A DNA stretch of 64,000 nt from DASXUL01 sp036504855 (lineage in GTDB: Bacteria; Armatimonadota; DTGP01; JAKQQT01). The position numbers and the translations under genes are program-made. Positions 43,587-51,647 of the stretch are shown here, one piece after another; the first letter of the stretch is position 1; every line of letters begins with the position of its first letter. The stretch is taken from contig DASXUL010000031.1 of assembly GCA_036504855.1 (NCBI GenBank), positions 20,668 to 84,667 on the forward strand, given 5' to 3'. The notes under the pieces were generated by a model, which searched no databases, had not been told where the DNA came from, and was given only the letters and a program-made list of their open reading frames with translations.

Positions 43587-44447
43587 TCAGCCGGCGGAGC
43601 CTTTGTCCTCAAAGACCGGCTCCTCGTCCGCGAAGGTCATCAGCTCGGCGGTCTCCGCCTCGGTGATCGGCCGGAAATCCTCGGCAAGCTCCACGGCAAG
43701 CTGAAAGAGCTCCCATTCGCCGGGAGGCAGGGCGGCCGTGACGGGTTGGCTGAGGGTCCAGCGGAGCGCGAGCTCCACAGGGCGGCGGTCAGACAGCGGC
43801 TCGTACCATACCTTCTTCCAGCGGCGTTCGGCGCCCTCGGGCCATTTCCCGTGGGCCATGGCCTTCAAGGCGAGGCGAGCAACGTTGCGGCGGGCCGCTT
43901 CGTCCAATATGCGCGGGCCGAAATCGCCGGCGTTCCACGCGGCGAAGTTCACGGGAAACAGCACGCTGTCGAAGTTGAAACGGTCCATCGCCGCTACGGC
44001 GGCCTGTTGTGAGTGGGCGGAGAATCCCAGGTGTCGAACTTTCCCGCTTTCGCGCGCCTTCACGAAGGTCTCAATGGCCCCGCCGGGCCCGAAGACCTGC
44101 TCCACGTCCTCCTGCGTCGCCATCGCGTGAAGCTGATAGAGGTCGAAGCGGTCGGTGCGCATGGCGCGGAGCGAGTCCTCGAGAGCTTCGGCAGCGCCGG
44201 CCGCATCGCGCTTCTCCGTTTTGCACGCCAGGAACACGCCCTCACGATGGGGTTCCAGCGCCGGGCCCAGCAATTGCTGGGCATTCCCATAGGACGGCGC
44301 GATGTCGAAGTAGTTGACGCCCCGGTCCACGGCCCAGGCCACGCGCTCCGCGGCCTCCTGCTGCGTGGCATCCATCACCACGATCCCGCCGAACCCAACG
44401 ATAGAGAGATTCTCGCCTGTTGCCCCATATGGCCGTCTCGCCAGCAT
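43587..44447 (-). CDS. Aldo/keto reductase
   Basis: The 286-residue protein shows the aldo/keto reductase barrel: MLARRPYGATGENLSIVGFG at the start, DRGVNYFDIAPSYGNAQQLLG (catalytic Asp and Tyr), CKTEKRDAAGAAEALEDSL, and DRFDLYQLHAM (His). It uses NADPH to reduce an unknown carbonyl. The usual catalytic Lys is in CKTEK. AAGGAGG lies six bases before the ATG. Repeat R5 lies directly upstream, between it and the divergent peptidase-like gene. Confidence 0.88.
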   Translation of the reverse strand: MLARRPYGATGENLSIVGFGGIVVMDATQQEAAERVAWAVDRGVNYFDIAPSYGNAQQLLGPALEPHREGVFLACKTEKRDAAGAAEALEDSLRAMRTDRFDLYQLHAMATQEDVEQVFGPGGAIETFVKARESGKVRHLGFSAHSQQAAVAAMDRFNFDSVLFPVNFAAWNAGDFGPRILDEAARRNVARLALKAMAHGKWPEGAERRWKKVWYEPLSDRRPVELALRWTLSQPVTAALPPGEWELFQLAVELAEDFRPITEAETAELMTFADEEPVFEDKGSAG

Positions 44448-44469
44448 ATTGGCCTCCTTGCATCCGGTA

Positions 44470-44590
44470 GTCATCAGTCATCAGTCGTCAGTGATCAGTC
44501 AGGAGGCTTGGGCCATGAGGATGGCCTCCGGTTGGGCCCAGCCTCCTGACTGACGACTGAAAACTGATGACTGATGACTGCTCACTGATA
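44470..44590. repeat. Heptad-armed inverted repeat R5 (between divergent genes)
   Basis: The left arm 44470-44514 (TCAGTCA/TCAGTCG/TCAGTGA heptads, then AGGAGGCTTGGGCC) pairs with 44534-44590 (GGGCCCAGCCTCCTGACTGA and on). It starts about 23 bases from the aldo/keto reductase start codon, ahead of its ribosome site, so any promoter must lie in or beyond it. Confidence 0.85.
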
Positions 44591-44672
44591 CCTCAATATG
44601 CCACGGCGGGCCGGGCGAATGCATCTGCGCCCAGGTTTACGGTCCCAACCGCGCGCGCGGCGTGGAAAGAAG

Positions 44673-45464
44673 ATGCAGAACAGATCCACCGAAAGGACTT
44701 CCGGCGTGCGTTTCCGGCATTTCATACTGTCTCCCGTGGCGGTCTTCGGCGTTGCCGCCCTCCTACCAGTGGCGCTCCAGGGCAATGGCGCCCCTGTGGT
44801 CTACGCGCAAGCGCCGGTTGCCGTGATCGCGGACGGCTGTGACATCCCACCCGGGAAGTTGGCGCGCATGGCCAGCCGCACCCTGACCGGAATTGAGGAA
44901 CGCCTCAACATCCGCCTGCGGAAAGCGGACCTTACCGTGCGGGTTTGCGGCAACGATGCCGCCTACCAGCGGGCGGGCGGCCTCGGCAACACCGATGCCT
45001 GCTATCTGTGCCCCTCCACCATCGTGCTGCGCCGGCCGAGATCCCTCTCCGGCGACCTGGCCCACGAGTTCGCCCACGTGCTGATCCACGAACGCACGGC
45101 GGCCCGATGCCCGGCCTGGCTGGAAGAGGGAATCGTCAACCACGAGAACCACATCACCCCGGACGGGCAGTACACGGAGATCGAGCGGCAACGCCTCGAT
45201 TCCGCCCTCCGCAACGCGGCGCGCGCAGATCGCAACTGGGACCTTGAGTCGCTCTGCCAGGCGGCCCAGGAAAGCCACACGATGGACGACGCCTTCTACG
45301 GCGCCGCCTGGTCCGCCTCGGAGAGCCTGTACCGAACCTACGGCCGAGAAGCGGTGCTCAAGGCGCTGGACGACATGGCGGCCTTCGGAGTGGACGGGGC
45401 CTTCCAGCGGCGCTTCGGCGTCAACGTGTCGCAGTTCGAGACCGCATGGAAGGCATCTCTCTAG
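44673..45464 (+). CDS. Secreted HExxH peptidase-like protein
   Basis: The 263-residue protein has an N-terminal hydrophobic segment (about 18-38) ending in QGNGAPVVYA, likely a signal or anchor. The motif HEFAH (in DLAHEFAHVLIH) is a gluzincin zinc site; PAWLEEGIVNHEN downstream supplies the likely third ligand Glu, as in MA-clan peptidase-MA proteins. Four Cys residues (CDIPP, VCGND, CYLCP) could form disulfides. The substrate is unknown. GGAAAGAAG precedes the ATG. Confidence 0.7.
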   Translation: MQNRSTERTSGVRFRHFILSPVAVFGVAALLPVALQGNGAPVVYAQAPVAVIADGCDIPPGKLARMASRTLTGIEERLNIRLRKADLTVRVCGNDAAYQRAGGLGNTDACYLCPSTIVLRRPRSLSGDLAHEFAHVLIHERTAARCPAWLEEGIVNHENHITPDGQYTEIERQRLDSALRNAARADRNWDLESLCQAAQESHTMDDAFYGAAWSASESLYRTYGREAVLKALDDMAAFGVDGAFQRRFGVNVSQFETAWKASL

Positions 45465-45473
45465 GCCGTCCGC

Positions 45474-46103
45474 CTACTTGGGGAACTCCGTGCTGGGGCG
45501 TTCGCGCGAATCGGCCGGCGCCTCGAAGTAAGGCTTTTCGCGCGGGAACGGCGTCATCCCGATGAACAACGTCATCGGGAAGGATTTGGCGGTTTCGTTA
45601 TACGAGCGCACGGCGTTGTTGTACTGCTCACGGGAGTGGGCGAGACGATTCTCGGAACCTTCCACGCTGTCTTGCAGAGTCAGGAAGCTATCGTTGCTCT
45701 TCAACTCCGGGTAAGCTTCCACCACCGAGTTGATGGCCGTGTTCACGGCGTTACTCAAGTCCTGGCTGGCCCGCGCTTTCTGGGGAGACGGGCCGGGGCC
45801 GGCGGCGTTCACGCGCGAGCGCGCATCCGCGATGCGGCCAAACACCTTCTCCTCGTGCCCCGCCACGCCCTTCACGACTCCCATCAGCTGAGGGATCAGG
45901 TCGCTGCGGCGCTGGAGGTTGTTGTCCACCTGCGCCCATGCCGACTTCACCTGCTGGTCCTGCTTCACCAGCGTGTTGTACGCGCCCTTGAACGAGCCGT
46001 AGACCGAGAGGGCGATCAGGCCCAGAACGGCCAGCGCGATGCAGCCAACCGCGCAGCCCTTCTTCGGCCTGCTGGCGGCGTATCCGGTGTCTTGGGTATC
46101 CAT
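45474..46103 (-). CDS. LemA family protein
   Basis: The 209-residue protein has a single N-terminal membrane helix (about 18-38) and the LemA coiled coil: YNTLVKQDQQVKSAWAQVDN, NLQRRSDLIPQLMGVVKG and ARSRVNAAG. LemA proteins are membrane-anchored and of uncertain function, often next to TPM-domain proteins as here. GAGGAGGG precedes the ATG. It is the last gene of a three-gene unit with the nucleotidyltransferase-like gene and the TPM protein. Confidence 0.9.
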   Translation of the reverse strand: MDTQDTGYAASRPKKGCAVGCIALAVLGLIALSVYGSFKGAYNTLVKQDQQVKSAWAQVDNNLQRRSDLIPQLMGVVKGVAGHEEKVFGRIADARSRVNAAGPGPSPQKARASQDLSNAVNTAINSVVEAYPELKSNDSFLTLQDSVEGSENRLAHSREQYNNAVRSYNETAKSFPMTLFIGMTPFPREKPYFEAPADSRERPSTEFPK

Positions 46104-46118
46104 CCGATCCCTCCTCGC

Positions 46119-46847
46119 CTACGCGTTGTCCCACTGGTCCACAACGGCCACGAGACACTCAACTGCGCTCAAGTAGCCGGCGAACACCGCATCCACGTCC
46201 GCCGGCTCGCCGCCGGCGTGGAGGTCCACCGCCGCTTGCAGGGCCGCGCCATTCAGGCCGCAGACGGCGGACACGGAGCGCATCACCTCCGCGCGGTCTG
46301 AGGGAGGCGTCTGCCCCACAAGGCGCAGCACCCCCTGAAACAGCGCGCGAAACGATGAAAGCGAGTCCGTGATCAGGTCCTGCACGGCGCGCGGATGGCC
46401 GGCGGCGCGGGCGTAGGCCGCGCGCAGCCGCATCAGCTTCCCCTTCAATTCCGCTTCCACCTGGCGACGCAGGTTGCGCGGGTCGATCGGCAGGTCCGCC
46501 AGCGGGTCTGGCCCCGCCAAAACGACGTGCGCTTCCCGCATATCGAGGAACTCCAGCGGGAAGACGTCCGCCGATGTGGTGAGGTAGTCCGCGGTGGCGA
46601 AGATCGGGGAGATGGGGATGCGCTGATGCCAATGCTGCGCGGCCTGGCCGGCGGCCTTCAGGGCCGCTGGCGGGAAGGTTTTGGCGATGACCATCACGTT
46701 GAGATCGCTTCGCCCATCGAACCAGTCGCCGCGCGCGGCGCTGCCGTAAAGGACCACGCTGATCAGGTTGTCGCCCAGGCGGTCGCGGAGGTCATCCACA
46801 AAGCCCGCTAGCGGACCGGCCACCTGTGCCGGAAGCACGTTCTCCAT
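46119..46847 (-). CDS. Nucleotidyltransferase-fold protein with altered acidic site
   Basis: The 242-residue protein has the minimal nucleotidyltransferase signature YGSAARGDWFDGRSDLNVMVI. The usual second catalytic acid (D-x-D) is Asn here, D-L-N. The C-terminal half (about 125-242) is all helix and could be a four-helix substrate domain, as in MNT/HEPN-like fusions, but no toxin motif is clear. It lies 15 bases upstream of LemA and 37 bases after the TPM gene, so it is co-transcribed with them. A regulatory or inactive role is possible. Confidence 0.7.
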   Translation of the reverse strand: MENVLPAQVAGPLAGFVDDLRDRLGDNLISVVLYGSAARGDWFDGRSDLNVMVIAKTFPPAALKAAGQAAQHWHQRIPISPIFATADYLTTSADVFPLEFLDMREAHVVLAGPDPLADLPIDPRNLRRQVEAELKGKLMRLRAAYARAAGHPRAVQDLITDSLSSFRALFQGVLRLVGQTPPSDRAEVMRSVSAVCGLNGAALQAAVDLHAGGEPADVDAVFAGYLSAVECLVAVVDQWDNA

Positions 46848-46884
46848 ATCCGTCCTTTTCTATATCATCCGCGGCGCGAGAGCG

Positions 46885-47973
46885 TCAGTCGCTTCCGCCC
46901 GCTCCACCGCCGTCAGATTCGCCGCCGCCGCCAACAAAGCCGCCGGCGTCCCCTCCGCCGCCGAAACCGCCGGAACCGCCGCCGCTGGAACCGCCGCCCC
47001 ATCCGCCGCCGCTGAACCCGGAGTCGCCTCCCGAGAAGCCGCCGGAGTTGGACCCGTTCCAACCGCTGCCCCCGCCAGAGCCAAAGCCGCCGCCGTAGAA
47101 CCCTCCGCCGCTGCTTCTCGGGATTGTGTACTGGCGTTGGTCCGCAAAGCCGCAGGCCGGACAGGTCCGCGTACGCATCCCGTAGCCATTCGAGAAGAAC
47201 CCCGGGGGCTGCACGATTTCGTCTCGAACCTCCAGGTAGGCGCCGCACCGCGGGCATTTCCGCATTGCCGCGCCGCCCTTGATGGCCGCAATGACAATGA
47301 GCACGAAGAAGCCCACGAACAGAAACGGGAGCAGGCCGAAGATGGCCGGGAAGCCCGGGGAAAACGGAACGCCGGGCGAGCTCGGGAAGGATCCGCTCGG
47401 CGGATACGATGGCGCCGCGCCGCCTCGGGAATGCGGGACCTCGGCGGCGTGCCCGGTCTGCTCCAGGATGCGGTCTCGGAGGCGAACGGCTCCGGCATAC
47501 AGCCCGTCGCCGAGTCGGCCCTGGCGCGTGAGCGGCCGGATCGTGTTGCGGAAAACGTCGCCCGCAAAGGCGTCCGTAATGATCGCCTCCGTGCCCTTGC
47601 CGGTGGCGATGAAGGTACGCTTCTCGGCGACGGCGCGCATGATGACGATTCCGGTGTCCTCACCCTTCCTCCCAGCGCCCTTCTCGTTCAAATAGCGCGT
47701 AGCGGCGTGGTTGATGTCCTCGCCGTTCAGGGATGCCACCGTCACGATGAGCATCTGATACCCGGTGCGGCGGTCCAGGTCACGGCATAGAGGACCGAGG
47801 CGGGAGATGTCCTGCGGGGAAAGCGCCTGGGCGAAGTCGTCCACGTAACTGGATGTCTTCGGAAATGGGGTCTCCTGCTGGGCGTCGGCCGGCCGGCCGC
47901 ACGCCAGAGCGACGAGGGATAGCAGGAGGGGAAGGATCCATCGCGGTATCGCACGCAATCGTGTTCTGTTCAT
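46885..47973 (-). CDS. TPM-domain membrane protein with Gly/Ser-rich tail
   Basis: The 362-residue protein has a signal or anchor (about 9-30), a TPM domain (about 42-165; SYVDDFAQALSPQDISRLGP and IVTVASLNGEDINHAATRYL), a membrane helix (about 212-233), a CxxC zinc ribbon-like pair (KCPRCGAYLEV; TCPACGFADQ) and a Gly/Ser-rich tail of about 80 residues. TPM (Psb32/TLP18.3) proteins are associated with membrane maintenance. The start at 47973 was chosen because upstream residues overlap the divergent ABC leader. It leads a LemA operon. Confidence 0.85.
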   Translation of the reverse strand: MNRTRLRAIPRWILPLLLSLVALACGRPADAQQETPFPKTSSYVDDFAQALSPQDISRLGPLCRDLDRRTGYQMLIVTVASLNGEDINHAATRYLNEKGAGRKGEDTGIVIMRAVAEKRTFIATGKGTEAIITDAFAGDVFRNTIRPLTRQGRLGDGLYAGAVRLRDRILEQTGHAAEVPHSRGGAAPSYPPSGSFPSSPGVPFSPGFPAIFGLLPFLFVGFFVLIVIAAIKGGAAMRKCPRCGAYLEVRDEIVQPPGFFSNGYGMRTRTCPACGFADQRQYTIPRSSGGGFYGGGFGSGGGSGWNGSNSGGFSGGDSGFSGGGWGGGSSGGGSGGFGGGGDAGGFVGGGGESDGGGAGGSD

Positions 47974-47998
47974 AGGGCGCTGTTCCAGTGCTGCCGTC

Positions 47999-48004
47999 AT
48001 TATA
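47999..48004 (-). promoter_or_regulatory. Candidate -10 box for the TPM-LemA operon
   Basis: The reverse strand reads TATAAT about 26 bases before the TPM start. No clear -35 hexamer is present. Confidence 0.4.
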
Positions 48005-48127
48005 CACAACCATACGCGCGCAAGGCGGGCGAGGTTGCACTGCGCTCGGGGAGACCAGCTCGCCACATACCGCCGCCCTCAACGTCCCCTCGCCTTTCGC
48101 GGCGGAAAATCCGCAATACTCGGATAT

Positions 48128-49858
48128 GTGAACCGACCTGCTTCCAGCCTCCGCGGCCTCTGGCCGTTCCTCAAGCCCTACCGCGGCGCCATTGCGCTGG
48201 GGACCGCCTGCCTCGTCGCCGGCATCGCCGCCGAGCTGTTCCCGCCGCTCGTGTGGGGCTACATCGTGGACCGCGTCATCGCCCGGCACAACCTGTCGGG
48301 CCTGGTGGGGCCGTCCGCCGTGATGGCCGGCGTCTACCTCGTGGGCTCCATCCTCAGCGCGGTGCGCACCAACGTGGTGGAACGAGCCGGTCAGGGCTTC
48401 GTGTTCGATCTCCGCAATGCCGCCTACCGCAAGCTCCAGTCGCAAAGCCTCGCTTACTTCGCCCAGCACCGCACTGGAGACCTGATGGCCCGCGTGGCCG
48501 GCGATATCGACACCCTGCAGGACGTGGTGATCCGCGGCACTGACTCGGTGATCGCCAACGCCCTCCGTCTGCTGGGCGTTGCCGGCATCTTCATCGCGCT
48601 CCAGCCGAAGCTCGGCCTCATCTGCCTCATCCCCATCGTGGTCCTCGCATTCGCGCTTCGCATCTTCAACCGCCGCGTCAAGAACGTGTACCGCGCTTCG
48701 CGGGCCCGCCTCGGCGACATCGGCGCGAAGCTGCAGGACAACCTCTCCGGCGTGCGCGTCATTAAGGCTTTCGCGCGCGAGGAAGACGAGCAGGACGCCT
48801 TCGAGGGGGTTACGCGCCGCTACCGAGACGCCCAGGTGGAGGCGGTGAACCTGCGCAGCCGGTTCTTCCCGGCCGCCCGATACATCGCCCAATGGGGCCA
48901 GATCCTGATGCTGGGCTTCGGCGCCTACTTCATCATGCTGGGCCAGTTCACAGTGGGCGGCCTCGTCACCTATCGCGGCTACGGCCGCTACTTCTTCGGC
49001 CCCATCGATGACCTCATGGACATCAACGACCTCCTGCAGCGCGCCTCGGCCGCGTGGGCCCGCGTGGAGCAACTCCTGGAAGCCCCCATCAGCGTTACCG
49101 ACGCGCCAGATGCCGTGGCGCTGAAGCGCCCCGAGGGGCGGGTGGAGTTCCGGGATGTGGGATTCGCCTACGGGGACGGCGCCGAGATCCTCCACGGGAT
49201 CTCCTTCACGGCGACGCCCGGCAAAATGGTGGCGCTGGTCGGGCCGAGCGGCGCCGGAAAGTCCACCGTGCTGAACCTCGTGCCGCGTTTCTACGACGTC
49301 ACCTCTGGAGCGGTGTTGGTGGACGGGCACGACGTTCGCCACATCCGCCAGTCGTCGCTGCGTTCCGCCATGGCGCTGGTGCAACAAGACACCTTTCTGT
49401 TCAACGACACGGTGTTGGAGAACATCCGCTACGGCCGCCCGAACGCAACGGAGGAAGAGGTAGAGGCCGCCGCCGCCATGGCGAACGCGCACGACTTCAT
49501 CGCCGAGATGCCGGAGGGCTATGAGACGATGGTGGGCGAGCGCGGCGTGCGCCTCTCCGGCGGCCAGCGCCAGCGCATCAGCATCGCCCGCGCCTTCCTC
49601 GCCAACCCCAGCATCCTGCTGCTGGACGAGGCCACCAGCGCCGTGGAACCGGAGAGCGAGTGGATCATCCAGGCGGCGTTGGACCGCCTCATGGCCGGCC
49701 GCGCCACCATCGTGGTGAGCCACCGCCTCAGCATGGTGCGCGGGGCCGACGAGATCCTCGTGCTGGACGGCGGCCAGGTTGTTGAGCGCGGCCCGCATGC
49801 CAGCCTCATGGCCCTCGGCGGCCTCTACGCCCGCATGGTGGAACTGCAAAACGGCTGA
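48128..49858 (+). CDS. ABC exporter, fused permease and ATPase (MsbA/MdlB-like)
   Basis: The 576-residue protein has six membrane helices (about 15-300) and an ATPase domain with Walker A GPSGAGKS, Q-loop VQQDTFLFND, signature RLSGGQRQRIS, Walker B SILLLDEATSAVE and H-switch VVSHRLS. It forms a homodimeric exporter of lipid, peptide or drug; the substrate is unknown. The GTG at 48128 matches the family N-terminus; a TTG at 48035 adds 31 poorly conserved residues. Its last 55 bases and following sequence are copied at 50727-50793. Confidence 0.9.
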   Translation: MNRPASSLRGLWPFLKPYRGAIALGTACLVAGIAAELFPPLVWGYIVDRVIARHNLSGLVGPSAVMAGVYLVGSILSAVRTNVVERAGQGFVFDLRNAAYRKLQSQSLAYFAQHRTGDLMARVAGDIDTLQDVVIRGTDSVIANALRLLGVAGIFIALQPKLGLICLIPIVVLAFALRIFNRRVKNVYRASRARLGDIGAKLQDNLSGVRVIKAFAREEDEQDAFEGVTRRYRDAQVEAVNLRSRFFPAARYIAQWGQILMLGFGAYFIMLGQFTVGGLVTYRGYGRYFFGPIDDLMDINDLLQRASAAWARVEQLLEAPISVTDAPDAVALKRPEGRVEFRDVGFAYGDGAEILHGISFTATPGKMVALVGPSGAGKSTVLNLVPRFYDVTSGAVLVDGHDVRHIRQSSLRSAMALVQQDTFLFNDTVLENIRYGRPNATEEEVEAAAAMANAHDFIAEMPEGYETMVGERGVRLSGGQRQRISIARAFLANPSILLLDEATSAVEPESEWIIQAALDRLMAGRATIVVSHRLSMVRGADEILVLDGGQVVERGPHASLMALGGLYARMVELQNG

Positions 49859-49869
49859 CGGTCGAGGCG
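49803..49869 (+). repeat. Source copy of a duplicated segment (ABC gene 3' end)
   Basis: This segment, the last codons of the ABC gene plus about eleven following bases, recurs at 50727-50793 with only a couple of substitutions. The offset of 924 bases matches the spacing of the two antitoxin genes and defines the unit of a tandem duplication. Confidence 0.85.
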
Positions 49870-49920
49870 GCTTGGCTTGCGGGGCGCCATCTTGCGGTAA
49901 AATGCGGATGGAGACCTCAC

Positions 49921-50199
49921 ATGACAGAACGACTGAAGGACAGTAAGCTCGAGATCACGGGAGCCTGGGAGGAAATCGCCGCCCGCGCCAGTGAGTTCGC
50001 CGGCAGGCGCGTAACGCTCACCGTCGAGCCGGTGGAGGCAGTGAACGCCGCGCCGAGACCGTCGCTCGCCGAGACGCTGGAACCGCTCTTGCGGAAGGCC
50101 GAGACCCTCCAACGGGGGGAGCCGGTCCCCCATGCGGATCCATACGAAATCGCCTTCGGCGAGATCCTGGAGGAGAAGAAGCGGCAGGGGCGCCTATGA
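49921..50199 (+). CDS. PIN-toxin cognate antitoxin, copy 1
   Basis: The 92-residue protein has the start MTERLKDSKLEITGAWEEIA and EFAGRRVTLTVEP, a small beta-rich domain, then a charged helical C-terminus ending EKKRQGRL. It is paralogous to the 50842 gene, and both lie directly upstream of PIN-domain genes with ATGA/GTGA overlaps, the usual antitoxin-toxin layout. I do not recognise a named DNA-binding antitoxin fold. GGAGACC precedes the ATG. Its toxin partner is broken. Confidence 0.75.
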   Translation: MTERLKDSKLEITGAWEEIAARASEFAGRRVTLTVEPVEAVNAAPRPSLAETLEPLLRKAETLQRGEPVPHADPYEIAFGEILEEKKRQGRL

Positions 50200-50624
50200 G
50201 GCAGGCAGGCGCACGTGGAACGTTCTGCGATACCGGCCCACTGGTCGCTCTCGTTCTATCGGATGACCCCGACCGCGCCCGTTGCCTCGCCGCGCTGCCG
50301 GGGCTTGCGGACCCGCTCATTACGACATGACCGTGCCTCACGGAGGCGATGCACTTCGCCTACCGCCGGGGCGGCTGGCCCGTGCAAGAGCTTCTGTGGG
50401 CATTCGTAGAGACCGGACGGTTGGTGATCCTAGCTGCGACGCCAGGAGATGCCGTTCGCATGCGGGGCCTGATGGCCCAATACCGTGACGCGCCGATGGA
50501 CCTTGCTGACGCCTCGCTCGTCGCCGCCGCGGAAGCCCTCGGAGCCAACCGGGTGTTCACGCTGGACTCCCACTTCCGGGCCTACCGGATCAAGGGAACG
50601 GGAGCCTTCGAGGTCATCCCATGA
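50196..50624 (+). pseudogene. PIN-domain toxin, copy 1, broken by an in-frame TGA
   Basis: The reading frame starts at ATG 50196, overlapping the antitoxin stop by four bases, and encodes a PIN domain (CDTGPLVALV). At 50328-50330 the codon is TGA where the intact paralogue has TGG (Trp46); after it the frame continues without interruption to 50624 with TEAMH, MDLADASL and TLDSHFRAYR. One base change restores a 142-residue protein. The 3' part (50478-50621) matches the intact copy with two differences, so the loss is probably recent. Confidence 0.85.
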
Positions 50625-50726
50625 CCCCTCTGGCGCATCTGGCGTCGGGGCGCTCGCCCACAGGGCTATCGCGTCTTAACCGGCGAGAACAGCGGGCAGG
50701 TTACCGTTGTCCCAACCGCCCTTGAG

Positions 50727-50793
50727 GCCTCATGGCCCTCGGCGGCCTCTACGCCCGCATGGTGGAACTGCAAAACGGGTGACGGCCGAGGCA
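50727..50793 (+). repeat. Copied 3' end of the ABC exporter gene
   Basis: A near-identical copy of 49803-49869 (two or three differences) lies just before the second antitoxin gene. It is not expressed as protein here; it marks the boundary of the tandem duplication of the toxin-antitoxin unit. Confidence 0.85.
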
Positions 50794-50841
50794 GGCCGCA
50801 CGCCCCCTCCACACGGTAACATGGGGAGAGGAGGCCTCCCA

Positions 50842-51129
50842 ATGACCGAACAAGTGAAGGACAAGAAGCTGGTTCTCACCGGCGTTTGGGAGGAGATCGC
50901 CGCCCGAGCCAGCGAGTTCGCCGGAAAACGCGTGACCCTCACCGTCTTCGATGGGAAAGCAGCCGATGCTGGTCAGGTCCCCTCCGAAGGCGATCCGGGC
51001 AATCTGGCGGAATACCTCGGAGACTACGTCGGGGCTGGAGCCAGCGGCGGCCGGGAACGTCTATCGGTTGAAACCGGCGCGAGATTCACCGACTACCTGG
51101 AAGGGAAACGGCGCGAGGGGCGTCTGTGA
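50842..51129 (+). CDS. PIN-toxin cognate antitoxin, copy 2
   Basis: The 95-residue protein (start MTEQVKDKKLVLTGVWEEIA, then EFAGKRVTLTVFD) is paralogous to copy 1, mainly in the N-terminal 40 residues; the middle diverges, and the ends EKKRQGRL and GKRREGRL are similar. GGAGAGGAGG precedes the ATG. Its stop overlaps the GTG of the intact PIN gene by four bases. An upstream reading from 50707 would run through the copied ABC sequence and is rejected. Confidence 0.78.
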   Translation: MTEQVKDKKLVLTGVWEEIAARASEFAGKRVTLTVFDGKAADAGQVPSEGDPGNLAEYLGDYVGAGASGGRERLSVETGARFTDYLEGKRREGRL

Positions 51130-51557
51130 GCGCCGTCCGCTCGTCGGTCCTCCTCTGTGATGCCGGCCCCCTCGTCGCCCTGATCGACCGCGACGATCCT
51201 TCTCACGCTGTCTGCCTGGAAGCGGCCCGGCGCCTGCCGGCACAGCCGCTGCTTACGACATGGCCCTGTTTCACAGAGGCCATGTACTTGGTTGGCCGCG
51301 TGGGCGGTTTCCCGCTCCAGGAGAAACTGTGGGGCCTGCGGCGAGACGGCCGGATCGCCCTGCACAACCTCGACGGCCCCGGAGCAGACCGGATGGCGAG
51401 CCTGATGAAGCAATACCGTGACGCGCCGATGGACCTTGCTGACGCCTCGCTCGTCGCCGCCGCGGAAGCCCTCGGAGCCAGCCGGGTGTTCACGCTGGAC
51501 TCCCACTTCCGGGCCTACCGGATCAAGGGAACGGAAGCCTTCGAGGTCATCCCGTAA
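51126..51557 (+). CDS. PIN-domain ribonuclease toxin, copy 2 (intact)
   Basis: PIN toxins (VapC-like) are Mg2+-dependent ribonucleases held inactive by the cognate antitoxin. The 143-residue protein has the PIN acidic set: D12 (CDAGPLVALID), E51 (TEAMY), D106 (MDLADAS) and D125 (TLDSHFRAYR). The start is GTG 51126, overlapping the antitoxin stop. Trp46 corresponds to the TGA in copy 1. The last 144 bases match copy 1 nearly perfectly while the first part diverges. Confidence 0.85.
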   Translation: MSAVRSSVLLCDAGPLVALIDRDDPSHAVCLEAARRLPAQPLLTTWPCFTEAMYLVGRVGGFPLQEKLWGLRRDGRIALHNLDGPGADRMASLMKQYRDAPMDLADASLVAAAEALGASRVFTLDSHFRAYRIKGTEAFEVIP

Positions 51558-51647
51558 CCGACCCTCCGCACTTCACGCCGGCGAGCTCCGAGACGAAGGC
51601 CGGTCGCGCTCGTGGCGGGCGTGCTATGCTTAGCCTCTGAAGCGACC

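Noticed and set aside
47780..49849. A 689-codon minus-strand frame opposite the ABC exporter
   Set aside because: The opposite strand has a full set of ABC motifs. The antisense product is low-complexity and lacks a ribosome site.
50328..50330. TGA in PIN copy 1 as selenocysteine or recoded Trp
   Set aside because: No SECIS-like hairpin was recognised, the paralogue has Trp here, and other genes in the window end normally at TGA.
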